Below are positions 19,395 through 26,854 of a DNA stretch of 64,000 bases, piece after piece (positions within the stretch are counted from its first letter, which is position 1; the number at the start of each line of letters is the position of its first letter). The stretch covers positions 2,046,001 through 2,110,000 of the forward strand of contig NZ_CP068437.1 of the NCBI RefSeq assembly GCF_016757755.1. The letters are read 5' to 3'. The notes below the pieces were generated by a model that saw only the letters and a list, made by a program, of their open reading frames with translations, did no database searches and had not been told where the DNA came from. Source of the stretch: Shewanella sp. KX20019. Its GTDB lineage: Bacteria > Pseudomonadota > Gammaproteobacteria > Enterobacterales > Shewanellaceae. Position numbers and translations under genes: made by a program.

Positions 19395-19427
19395 AACCTT
19401 ACCTAAACCTTACGTTAATCTTACCCT
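19395..19427. promoter_or_regulatory. Three 11-base direct repeats, candidate response-regulator site
   Basis: AACCTTACCTA, AACCTTACGTT and AATCTTACCCT follow one another without gaps. An 11-base period is typical of OmpR/PhoB-family winged-helix response regulators that bind as head-to-tail dimers. The reverse complement reads as TAAGGTTTA-like half-sites. The regulator is unknown. Confidence 0.5.
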
Positions 19428-19701
19428 GCCTATAGCACTGTCGTTATGTTCAGCTCTCATGGGGGCTGTGACATATTTATAGTGCTGATTTATTTCCCTC
19501 TTGTGGTACTTGACTCGATTTTTATAGTGTCTTTTTAGCCCTGTTTTTATTGACTGATTATCCTCATAAAGTGCTATTTTTATGCTGGATCTGCTGTGCT
19601 AGTTTTTTAATACACCCAAATCAAAGTTCGTTTGCAGCTTTGCTTTTAGGCAAGGAATGGAAGCCTTGATTTGGTTAACTGAAAAGCATGGAGCAATGAT
19701 A

Positions 19702-20823
19702 ATGAACGCAAAGCCAGATTTAGAACAGTTAGATTTGAGTGTGCAACAACTGACATCCGTGGTTGCCGAACTAGAGAAGCAATGCCCTGTTGCAGAGCAA
19801 TCAATACCGGAGAGTGCACCGCTTGGTTGCCCTATTACTAGGTGCAGTGATTCAAACCCTTCAACTCGTCTATGTGCTGTTAATACGCCAGTGCAGTCAC
19901 CTTTTGTCCCAGATTTTGATATTCCACTGCTTGCACCTGGTGGCGGGGATACCGATCCAAAAATACTGGCCAAGCTCGGCCCATTAGCAGGGCTGGTGGG
20001 GACATGGGTGAGCCAACGCTTCAGTGGTTTTAATGTTATGCCAATTCCCCAGGTGACCGCTCCCAATGGTTTTATTTTGAAAAATCATAGCTACTATGAG
20101 GTCATCACTTTCAGCGCTATACAAGGTAAGGTGGCGAATAGAGCGGGTAAATACGAGCAAGATGCCTATACACTTTTTTATGAGCAAAGAGTCTTTTTCG
20201 CTGATGGCCTGCAGGCTAATGAGTTAGTCCATGCAGAAAATGGATCTTGGCTGCACCAAGTGACAGGCCCACAAGGTCAGAACCCACTAAATACTGAACC
20301 TTATATTCCCACTCCACCGGCTCCGAATCCGATCCCGACACAAGACCCATTGACTGAAATCGTTAAGCAAGTCTCAGTGCCGCATGGTAATTCAATTCTA
20401 GCGCTAGGCGGAGTGAAAGAGGTCTGCGCTGAGCCAACAATTCCTGTGGCCAATTGCTTACCTATTGACGCACCGGAGGCATTCAACGCTGTGTACGGAA
20501 CTAATATTCCTACAAATCCAAATATCAACCCTAATGTACTTTTGGACCTTGCCCTGAAACAGTTGGCAGACAAAGGCATTTCGGTTACCAATACCAAAGC
20601 GATCACCGTAGATAGCAGTAACAATGGCGCAATTGCCAACACGCCATTCATGAAAAAGAACTCAGACGTGTCAAAGTTCACGACGACTTACTGGTTAGAA
20701 CAGCTATCAACCGGTCAGTTGCAGCTGCAATACACGCAAAATATCACTTTGGATCTGCCTATTGGTGGCAACACATACAAATTCCCCCATATCACCGCCA
20801 ATACACTGACCAAAGTTCAGTAA
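19702..20823 (+). CDS. Hypothetical protein with RiPP-leader-like N-terminus
   Basis: The protein has 373 residues from the ATG at 19702, chosen because GGAG lies 8 bases upstream and because the resulting N-terminus aligns with the next gene. Residues 7-28 (LDLSVQQLTSVVAELEKQC) match residues 9-27 of the cysteine-rich protein at 12 of 22 positions. A short segment with four cysteines follows (about 28-62). The body, from about residue 90, contains GPLAGLVGTWVSQRFSGFN, reminiscent of the opening strand of heme-binding nitrobindin/lipocalin-like barrels, then a Pro-rich stretch. No signal peptide is seen. Its link to the modification enzymes downstream is inferred from the shared N-terminus and operon position; function is unknown. 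Confidence 0.8.
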   Translation: MNAKPDLEQLDLSVQQLTSVVAELEKQCPVAEQSIPESAPLGCPITRCSDSNPSTRLCAVNTPVQSPFVPDFDIPLLAPGGGDTDPKILAKLGPLAGLVGTWVSQRFSGFNVMPIPQVTAPNGFILKNHSYYEVITFSAIQGKVANRAGKYEQDAYTLFYEQRVFFADGLQANELVHAENGSWLHQVTGPQGQNPLNTEPYIPTPPAPNPIPTQDPLTEIVKQVSVPHGNSILALGGVKEVCAEPTIPVANCLPIDAPEAFNAVYGTNIPTNPNINPNVLLDLALKQLADKGISVTNTKAITVDSSNNGAIANTPFMKKNSDVSKFTTTYWLEQLSTGQLQLQYTQNITLDLPIGGNTYKFPHITANTLTKVQ

Positions 20824-20880
20824 CACCCGACTGACCGAATATTAATCCATCTTCAGCAATTAAAGATCGAGCACTAATTT

Positions 20881-20957
20881 GGACTCGAGGAGTGTGTTAC
20901 TCCTCGAACCAAAAAGCGTTCTCGAGTCGTCACGGCTAAAGCTATGGAGGACTCGAG
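20881..20957 (+). other. Overlapping inverted repeats (possible RNA switch)
   Basis: CGAGGAGT (20886-20893) pairs with ACTCCTCG (20899-20906). GACTCGAG (20882-20889) can instead pair with CTCGAGTC (20921-20928), which can in turn pair with a third copy, GACTCGAG (20950-20957). The alternatives are mutually exclusive. They lie between the two leader-bearing genes, upstream of the cysteine-rich gene. Confidence 0.45.
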
Positions 20958-21040
20958 GCGTTCAACTGTCTCGAAATTAGGTTTTCGGGATCATCTGTTA
21001 GCAATTTCTATGCTATTGACATAGCTTCAAGGAATGAAAA

Positions 21041-21952
21041 ATGAGTGAGAAAACGATAAAGGAACTTCAGCTTCAGGTGACGGAATTAACGTCAAAAGTG
21101 AAAGAGTTGGAAGTTCAATGTAGTCAGCAAGCTTCGGCTGATAAATGTCTAGTTTGCGCCGCAACGGAATGCGTCGTGTGCGACAGCGGTCAATCTGTGC
21201 GTAAGTGTGAGAATTGCTTACCTTGTATTATCAATTTCTGTGCCCCTTGTACGGTCAGTTTTTGTGTGCAATGTGACCAAAGCGCAGCTTATTGCTGTCT
21301 GACCTGCCAGCCCAATGTTAAATGCGTGACCTGTCAACCGAACTTGCAATGTGTCACTTGCGCACCTGGGCCTGTTTATTATTGCCTGCCGTGCCAGCCG
21401 ACAGTGTTATGTTCACCCTGCCAGCCGACAGTGTTATGTTCACCCTGCCAGCCGACAGCTCAGTGTGTGACTTGTTCATCTGGTCCAGTCGAGCAATGTG
21501 TCACTTGTCAGCCGAACGTGCAGTGTGCGCCTTGCTACTATTGCGTACCGTGCCAGCCGACAATATTATGCGCGCCATGTCAGCCTACCGCCCAATGTGC
21601 AACTTGCTCCTCAGGTCCTGTTGAGTTCTGCGCACCGTGTCAGCCAAACGTGCAGTGCGCGCCTTGCTACTACTGCGTCCCTTGTCAGCCGTCGGTGCAA
21701 TGTGTCACATGCTCACCAAGCCCTGTTGCTTATTGCGCTCAGTGTCAGCCCTCGCCGTGTGCCACAGGGCTGCAATGCTTGACATGCCAACCTACGTTTC
21801 AGTGCGTAACGTGTGCGCCGAGTCCCGTAAGTTACTGCGTACAGTGTCAACCGACATCAAATCTGCAGTGTGTCACCTGTAGACCTTGTGACACTGGGTA
21901 TCAATGTGCGAGTTCACCGGTAACATTTTGCTTATTGAGTGCGACTAGCTAA
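21041..21952 (+). CDS. Cysteine-rich repeat protein, candidate RiPP precursor
   Basis: 303 residues, of which about 59 are cysteine by my count. Residues 1-27 are a charged amphipathic helix without repeats (ELQLQVTELTSKVKELEVQC) that looks like a leader. From residue 35 onward nearly every cysteine is in a CxxC pair, joined by Gln-Pro-x-x-x linkers, for example CQPNVQCAPC, with occasional SSGPVE or APSPV spacers. A higher-order unit of 44 residues is visible, beginning SSGPVEQC then SSGPVEFC. There is no signal peptide, membrane segment or other domain. The ATG follows AAGGA by seven bases. A YcaO cyclodehydratase lies immediately downstream, so I infer it is the substrate whose cysteines become azolines. 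A metal-binding or structural thiol protein is the alternative. Confidence 0.85.
   Translation: MSEKTIKELQLQVTELTSKVKELEVQCSQQASADKCLVCAATECVVCDSGQSVRKCENCLPCIINFCAPCTVSFCVQCDQSAAYCCLTCQPNVKCVTCQPNLQCVTCAPGPVYYCLPCQPTVLCSPCQPTVLCSPCQPTAQCVTCSSGPVEQCVTCQPNVQCAPCYYCVPCQPTILCAPCQPTAQCATCSSGPVEFCAPCQPNVQCAPCYYCVPCQPSVQCVTCSPSPVAYCAQCQPSPCATGLQCLTCQPTFQCVTCAPSPVSYCVQCQPTSNLQCVTCRPCDTGYQCASSPVTFCLLSATS
21292..21920 (+). repeat. Tandem coding repeats of the cysteine-rich protein
   Basis: The DNA encodes repeated 9-11 codon units of the pattern Cys-Gln-Pro-x-x-x-Cys-x-x-Cys. Two adjacent 27-base copies at 21395-21421 and 21422-21448 are identical, pointing to recent slippage or unequal exchange. This is coding sequence, not a CRISPR array. 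Confidence 0.85.
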
Positions 21953-21973
21953 TTTGAGTTTAATGACGGAAAG

Positions 21974-22006
21974 CAAACAACTCTAGCGAAGTGCTAGGGT
22001 TGTTTG
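21974..22006 (+). other. Strong intercistronic hairpin
   Basis: A 14-pair stem (CAAACAACTCTAGC with GCTAGGGTTGTTTG, one G-T wobble) closes a 5-base loop between the cysteine-rich gene and the YcaO gene. No T-run follows. It likely protects the upstream message or attenuates read-through. Confidence 0.7.
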
Positions 22007-22024
22007 GATTAAAGGAATAACAAG

Positions 22025-24505
22025 ATGAATACTCTTTTGCTCTCACCCGCTGCAACCATCACTCCCAATGTTCACGGGGTTTTATTGCAGTCAGATCTAG
22101 GCGATTTTCAGCTGCACGGTAAAGATATCAGTGACTTTGTAACCACTGTTGTACCGCTATTGCAGGGGGACAATACAGCGCAAGAAGTGTGTGAAAAACT
22201 GCCTGATTATAGCGACAGTAGTGTGCTCTCCGTTATTGCTTTACTTAAGCAGAATGGATTACTGGAGGAGGTGGAGGCCGATAACCGCTTTGCGCCACCA
22301 TGGGCAATGCATCAGCGGTTTATGAATGCCTGGTCTAACAAAGCAACAGCTGAAAATGGATTAAATGAGAAGGCAATACTGGTGATTGGACTGGAGCCAT
22401 GGTCAGTAAAAATGATCGATGAGCTCGCCTGCTCTGGCGTTGCTCATATTCATATTATCGATAATGATGTTGTCACCGCCGACGATATTCTTTGTCACCG
22501 CGCTTTTGGTCAACATAGCCTTGGACAGCTACGTGGGGAGGTTTTAAAAGCGGCTATTGCTCAACAAAGCCCTTGGTGTAAAGTCACCACGCAATCACTC
22601 ACCAAAGGGAGTCATGGAATCGATTTGGCCGATGAATTGGGCTGGGACTTGGTGGTTGTTACACTCAGTAAAGAGGCGAAACACTGGCTTTATCAGATAT
22701 CTAAAACACTGCATCATCATGCTTTGCCTGCACTCTATGGTAGTTTAGACGGTCTAGAGTCTTGGATTGGCCCGGCGGTTAATCTATCCCACGCCACGAG
22801 TGCAATCGATGCGTGTTGGAACTGCCTACGTTTACGTCGATTAGGCACAGAGCAAGCCCCTGATTTAGCACACGAGTTAGACAAAAGTGCTAACAATAGC
22901 CAACAAACAAGCCGATCGCGCAGTATGCTCACCTCGATGGCTGCACTGACTGGCCATCAGCTTACGATGGAAGTGATAAAACTTTTATCAGGCTATATTG
23001 CAACCGATCTGGTGGGTAAAGTGAATGTGCAAAATCTTGTTACCAGTCAGGGCGAATTTCATAAAATCATCCCTGTGCCTTGGTGTAAGGTATGCGGCTA
23101 CGATCATAGCTCAGCAGCAGCTCATGCTTCACTCATTAAAGAGCAACAGTTACAACATGCAGGTATGCAAGTTGGCGCAATGAGTGCTGTTGCTGCACAT
23201 CAAATTGAACTGACGAACCCGCTGAATCTCACAAATACGGTCGACGATGTCAATCAACTCTTCGAAGGCTGGGTTGATAGCAAAACCGGTATTATTCGCC
23301 AATTAAGCGGTCACTCTCCACAATTACCAGACTTCCCTGTGACAGCCTCAGCCAGTGTCTCAAATTTTACCTCTGGGCACTATGATCCTCGGGCTGCAGG
23401 ACAAGTGGGTTCTGGTAAAGGGCTTGATGGTGTTTCTGCTCATATCAGCGCCATCGGTGAGGCCATTGAACGCTACTCAGCGGCAAGGTACCGTCTAGAG
23501 GACTGTCACTATGCATCCATTAGTCAGCTAACTGGAAATTACCTCGACCCCAATGATTTAGTGTTGTACTCAAAAAAGCAGTACCACTCGGCGCAATTTC
23601 CATTTTCACGCTGGAATAAAAAACGCAAGATCCACTGGAGCAAAGGCGTTTATTTAGGTGGGCAGGAACCGGTATGGGTGCCCTCATTAGTGAGCTACTT
23701 CAATTTTAGCTGCCCCTATGAGGAACAGTTCAGTCAAGTATCCTCCAACGGTCTGGCTGCCGGTCAGGATAACGACGATGCCGCCATCAGAGCAACTTAC
23801 GAGCTTATTGAGCGTGATGCCATGATGTTGACCTGGTACGGCAAGCAACCCTGTCAGCGTTTAAAGCTTGATGCCGTCAATCACGGTAAGATGCGAGTAA
23901 TGCTTGATGAACTATCAGCGATGGATATGACATTGGAGCTTTATCTACTCGATGTAGGGATTCATGTACCAACCGTTGTTTGCTTAGCCTTTGGCGATGG
24001 TCTGCGCACACCTGCGGTATCAGTGGCACTTGCATGTCATGGCGATATTCAAGTTGCGATGAAAAAAGCATTGCTAGAGCAGGGACATGTGATGCCGTAC
24101 TTATGCCACTTGATGAGAACAGGCGCAAAAGTGCCGCAACATGTTTCTGAGGTGCAAAGCCTTGAAGATCACGCGGCTTACTATTTTAAGCTAAACAAGC
24201 GCTCAGCTTTTGACTTTATGCGTCAACCTGCTAAGCAGGCTATCGATATAGAGGAGTGGGGCTACCCGGTTGTAAAGGACTCTGTCGATTTAAATCAACG
24301 GCTACGTGATGCCGGAGTAGAGGTTGCCATTGTTGATGTGACCTCTCCAGATGTGGCTTTAAGCCCCTTTAGAGTCGCAAGGGCAGTGGGCAAACACATG
24401 CAGCCGATTCATTTTGGCGAGCAGTTTAAGCGAGTGGACAATCCACGCTTGAAACGACTGCTTGGCGGTGAGAGTGTCAATATGGACCCTCATCCAATCG
24501 CTTAA
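22025..24505 (+). CDS. Fused TOMM cyclodehydratase (leader-binding / E1-like / YcaO)
   Basis: 826 residues. Residues 1-85 resemble the RiPP recognition element (winged helix; LHGKDISDFVTTVVPLLQG, then VLSVIALLKQNGLLEE). Residues 110-360 are ThiF/E1-like (AILVIGLEPWSVKMIDEL) with a structural zinc tetrad, C264-x-x-C267 and C354-x-x-C357. Residues 400-826 are the YcaO domain with the ATP/Mg motifs GEAIERYSA (E479, E482, R483) and TYELIERDAM (E593, E596, R597). YcaO fused to its partner is known from thiazole/oxazole-modified microcin pathways, where it uses ATP to cyclise Cys, Ser or Thr to azolines. The tail ends PHPIA, close to but not the full PxPxP tail of azoline-forming YcaOs. The ATG follows AAAGGA. 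It is the central enzyme of this cluster. Confidence 0.92.
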   Translation: MNTLLLSPAATITPNVHGVLLQSDLGDFQLHGKDISDFVTTVVPLLQGDNTAQEVCEKLPDYSDSSVLSVIALLKQNGLLEEVEADNRFAPPWAMHQRFMNAWSNKATAENGLNEKAILVIGLEPWSVKMIDELACSGVAHIHIIDNDVVTADDILCHRAFGQHSLGQLRGEVLKAAIAQQSPWCKVTTQSLTKGSHGIDLADELGWDLVVVTLSKEAKHWLYQISKTLHHHALPALYGSLDGLESWIGPAVNLSHATSAIDACWNCLRLRRLGTEQAPDLAHELDKSANNSQQTSRSRSMLTSMAALTGHQLTMEVIKLLSGYIATDLVGKVNVQNLVTSQGEFHKIIPVPWCKVCGYDHSSAAAHASLIKEQQLQHAGMQVGAMSAVAAHQIELTNPLNLTNTVDDVNQLFEGWVDSKTGIIRQLSGHSPQLPDFPVTASASVSNFTSGHYDPRAAGQVGSGKGLDGVSAHISAIGEAIERYSAARYRLEDCHYASISQLTGNYLDPNDLVLYSKKQYHSAQFPFSRWNKKRKIHWSKGVYLGGQEPVWVPSLVSYFNFSCPYEEQFSQVSSNGLAAGQDNDDAAIRATYELIERDAMMLTWYGKQPCQRLKLDAVNHGKMRVMLDELSAMDMTLELYLLDVGIHVPTVVCLAFGDGLRTPAVSVALACHGDIQVAMKKALLEQGHVMPYLCHLMRTGAKVPQHVSEVQSLEDHAAYYFKLNKRSAFDFMRQPAKQAIDIEEWGYPVVKDSVDLNQRLRDAGVEVAIVDVTSPDVALSPFRVARAVGKHMQPIHFGEQFKRVDNPRLKRLLGGESVNMDPHPIA

Positions 24506-24603
24506 CAGGCAATCACTGACCCTCAATCATTAACACGACCATGCTGTTAGCTTTTTCTTTAGATAGCAGCATGGGCAAACTCTTTACCATCAAGGATGAA
24601 CTG

Positions 24604-25569
24604 ATGAAAGTACTTGTATGCGGCACCAATTATGGCGCAACTTATATTCGCGCATTAGCGACACAGCCGCAAAACCTAAGTTTGGCGGCAATATTGTCGA
24701 CAGGCAGTCAGCGATCAAAGGAATATGCAGCGCAACTGCAGGTACCGCACTTTACTCAAATCGAGCAGATCCCGACAGGAAGCGTCGATATAGCCTGTAT
24801 TGCCGTGTCAGGAGAAGCCGGGCAGCAGTTGACGGTGCAATGCTTAAATAGAGGGATTCATGTTTTGTGTGAGCACCCTGTTGGCGAGGAGTTTGTGCGT
24901 TATGCACTAGAATTAGCCGCGACAAATGGCTGCCGTTTCCACGTCAATGCTCACTTTGCCGATCTTGAGGCACCGCAAGCGTTTTACCAAGCGATTTCAG
25001 TTGCCTCGCAGCAAGCTGGGTGCATGCATTTTGACCTCAATGTCAATTTACGCACCCTGTATTCTGGGCTGGATCTGTTAGGCAGAGCCTTAGGCTCACT
25101 ATCAAACATTGGACTTGTACCAGTAACTCAAGCCGCTAAGACAAAGGGATTATTTGAAACATTGCAGTTAACAGGGCCTGAATTTTCAGTGTCTCTTTTA
25201 TGCCAGAACTTTGCTTCACAACATGATGACGGTAGTGCGACACTGCTCAACCACCGCGTTAGTGCCACATTCCCCCATGGTAACTTGCTACTTTGTGAAA
25301 CTGCAGGGCCTGTCTATTGGTTCCCATCACCTGTTTCTATGCCTGCAGAGACATGGCAAAGCTACTTGTCAGTGCAAGTTGAGCCGAGCAATCAGTATCA
25401 GTTAATGCAGCAGCGAGATAATGCCAATATCTCTGCACTCAACAAACTCGTCACCAGCATGAGTGAGCCAAATGCGATTATTGAGCAACAGCCAGAGTAC
25501 CTATTGGGATTATCGAGATTATGGGAAAGAGCACTAGCTGTTTTACAGTCCGGTGACAGGTCATCGTGA
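24604..25569 (+). CDS. Thiazolinyl imine reductase-like oxidoreductase
   Basis: 321 residues from the ATG at 24604, which has AAGGA ten bases upstream; an upstream ATG at 24541 would add 21 atypical residues. The N-terminus is a Rossmann motif, VLVCGTNYGATYIRAL. The CEHPVGEEFVRYALELA region followed by CRFHVNAHF matches the Irp3/YbtU/PchG family, which reduces thiazolines to thiazolidines with NADPH in siderophore assembly. No siderophore NRPS is present here. Next to a YcaO cyclodehydratase, the natural inference is reduction of peptide thiazolines. It follows the YcaO gene by 98 bases on the same strand. Confidence 0.85.
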   Translation: MKVLVCGTNYGATYIRALATQPQNLSLAAILSTGSQRSKEYAAQLQVPHFTQIEQIPTGSVDIACIAVSGEAGQQLTVQCLNRGIHVLCEHPVGEEFVRYALELAATNGCRFHVNAHFADLEAPQAFYQAISVASQQAGCMHFDLNVNLRTLYSGLDLLGRALGSLSNIGLVPVTQAAKTKGLFETLQLTGPEFSVSLLCQNFASQHDDGSATLLNHRVSATFPHGNLLLCETAGPVYWFPSPVSMPAETWQSYLSVQVEPSNQYQLMQQRDNANISALNKLVTSMSEPNAIIEQQPEYLLGLSRLWERALAVLQSGDRSS

Positions 25570-25669
25570 AAGGTTACGCAAACTTTAAAACGGTAAGTTG
25601 TGATTGTGAGAGTTGACTTTATTTGTGGCTTTATCTGTACTAGTTTTAAGTTTTAAAAGAGGGCTTTAT

Positions 25670-26062
25670 ATGAAAAAACTAATCGCGTTATTATTTGTTG
25701 TTGTGTCGATTTCAGGTTGTATTGGAATCGCGACAGTGGGTTCTGTCATGTACTATAAGAGTCAACACCATGAAGTTGCATCAGTTGATATAAAAGCGCC
25801 GGCTAACAATGTTTATAATGCAGTTCTTAATGCCGTAGAGGGCAACTCGAATATCGTTCTTGTTAATCAGGATGATGTGGCTATGCTGGTTGATCTGCGT
25901 CAAAATGAAAATGATGGCAGTATTAAAGTGAGGGAGTTAAGCGCTAAGCTTTCGCAACTGATAATCACTTCGGGACTCACCGCTGAGAATGAAACGACTC
26001 CATTGATGGCTGTGCTAAAAATCTGTAAAGATTTAAAAGTTGAATGTAAACAAAGCCAGTAA
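25670..26062 (+). CDS. Putative lipoprotein
   Basis: 130 residues from the ATG at 25670, which follows AAGAGGG; a GTG or other upstream start would add an unrelated tail. MKKLIALLFVVVSISGC is a signal peptide ending in a lipobox (ISGC). The mature part resembles DUF3568-type small lipoproteins, with a short helix and strands (ASVDIKAPANNVYNAVLNAV). Residue composition gives no catalytic motif. It may close the accessory cluster, but nothing ties it to the modification genes. Confidence 0.7.
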   Translation: MKKLIALLFVVVSISGCIGIATVGSVMYYKSQHHEVASVDIKAPANNVYNAVLNAVEGNSNIVLVNQDDVAMLVDLRQNENDGSIKVRELSAKLSQLIITSGLTAENETTPLMAVLKICKDLKVECKQSQ

Positions 26063-26091
26063 TCAATCTCAATTATGCCAATTCTCGATGA

Positions 26092-26118
26092 ATAAAGCCT
26101 AGCTTAAATAGGCTTTTA
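26092..26118 (+). terminator. Terminator after the lipoprotein gene
   Basis: AAAGCCTA and TAGGCTTT enclose a 7-base loop, followed by a short T-rich stretch. It sits 30 bases past the stop codon. Confidence 0.7.
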
Positions 26119-26173
26119 TCAAGCTCAGACATTTGTGGCTAGCGCATCGCCCAAGAGTTATGTGCTGTCTCCT

Positions 26174-26674
26174 CTACGCTGATATGTTATCTAACACCAC
26201 ATCGTCACCAATAGCGTATAGCGCTTCGGTCAATTTATCCTCATGACTGGCATCTTTAAGGCCTAAATCAAATTCTGCTCTAAACAGTGCTATACCACTA
26301 TGGCTTGCACTTTCATATCGAGTGCTCATATGCTCAATGTTGATCCCTAGTGCACTAATTTTGTTCGATATTTCATGGACTAAACCAGGTCTGTCATAAG
26401 CAACAAGTGAATAACTAAGGTGGATATCTTTGTCGGCTACTTTTTTTGTTTTGGCGTAGCTTAGCGCCACACCTTCTAGACACTCTAAGGTTTCAATAAG
26501 TGTGTCCCATTGAGCTGAAGGTACCTCTAATAGCAAGATTGCAGCAAATATACCATCGATATGGCGCAGCTCAGAATCTAACCAATTACCGCCGTGATGG
26601 CTTACTGCTTGGGCTATTTGCTCTACTAAACCTTCGCGGTCCATCGCTTGTAAGGTAACTAAGTATCTCAACAT
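26174..26674 (-). CDS. ACT-domain protein of the GcvR family
   Basis: 166 residues made of two ACT domains: LRYLVTLQAMDREGLVEQIA at residues 2-21 and SYSLVAYDRPGLVHEISNKI around 91-110. GcvR-type proteins modulate the glycine-cleavage activator GcvA by binding glycine. This protein's ligand is not evident, so I give no gene symbol. It is divergent from pstC, with a Pho box in the shared upstream region, but nothing suggests it is phosphate-linked. The ATG at 26674 is followed by a typical ACT start. Confidence 0.85.
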   Translation of the reverse strand: MLRYLVTLQAMDREGLVEQIAQAVSHHGGNWLDSELRHIDGIFAAILLLEVPSAQWDTLIETLECLEGVALSYAKTKKVADKDIHLSYSLVAYDRPGLVHEISNKISALGINIEHMSTRYESASHSGIALFRAEFDLGLKDASHEDKLTEALYAIGDDVVLDNISA

Positions 26675-26708
26675 ATTGATATAGCTCCATTAATTATTAA
26701 GTTAACCG

Positions 26709-26741
26709 CTGTAACACTAGTGTCATTTTTGCGTCATATAA
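26709..26741 (+). promoter_or_regulatory. Pho box with three half-sites
   Basis: CTGTAACACTA, GTGTCATTTTT and GCGTCATATAA repeat every 11 bases, each starting with a TGTCA-like word. This is the PhoB-binding pattern and lies about 115 bases before pstC. Confidence 0.7.
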
Positions 26742-26854
26742 TGCATCACATTAAAATATGTCAACGTAGTGCTTATTTGGTACCACTACAGTTAACATAG
26801 TCGTTGATACAATCCCAGTTTATTTTACTGGCTTTTTAATAATCGAGGTTCTTA

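Larger units (their letters stand above)
19307..19701. promoter_or_regulatory. Promoter region of the RiPP-like cluster
   Basis: A 395-base gap between lolE and the accessory cluster. It contains the hairpin at 19360-19379, three 11-base direct repeats at 19395-19427, and an extended -10-like word, TGCTATTTT, near 19572-19580 with a TTGACT 19 bases upstream. The reading frame of the next gene could extend to an ATG at 19657, but the better ribosome site (GGAG at 19690) serves 19702. The promoter assignment is tentative. Confidence 0.35.

Noticed and set aside
19657..19701. Longer start for the first leader-bearing gene
   Set aside because: AAGGA directly abuts that ATG, leaving no spacing, while the 19702 start has GGAG at eight bases and aligns with the next gene's N-terminus.
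21322..21882. Overlapping plus-strand frames inside the Cys-rich gene
   Set aside because: They are alternate-frame readings of the same repeats, with no ribosome site or independent homology.
21300..21900. Regular 27-33 base repeats resembling a CRISPR array
   Set aside because: The repeats have no unique spacers, are in one continuous coding frame, and vary codon by codon. They encode CxxC units.
24541..24603. Longer start for the reductase gene
   Set aside because: The extra 21 residues do not match the family, and the best ribosome site serves the ATG at 24604.
24604..25569. Reductase as evidence for a siderophore cluster
   Set aside because: No NRPS, salicylate or siderophore transport gene is present in the window.
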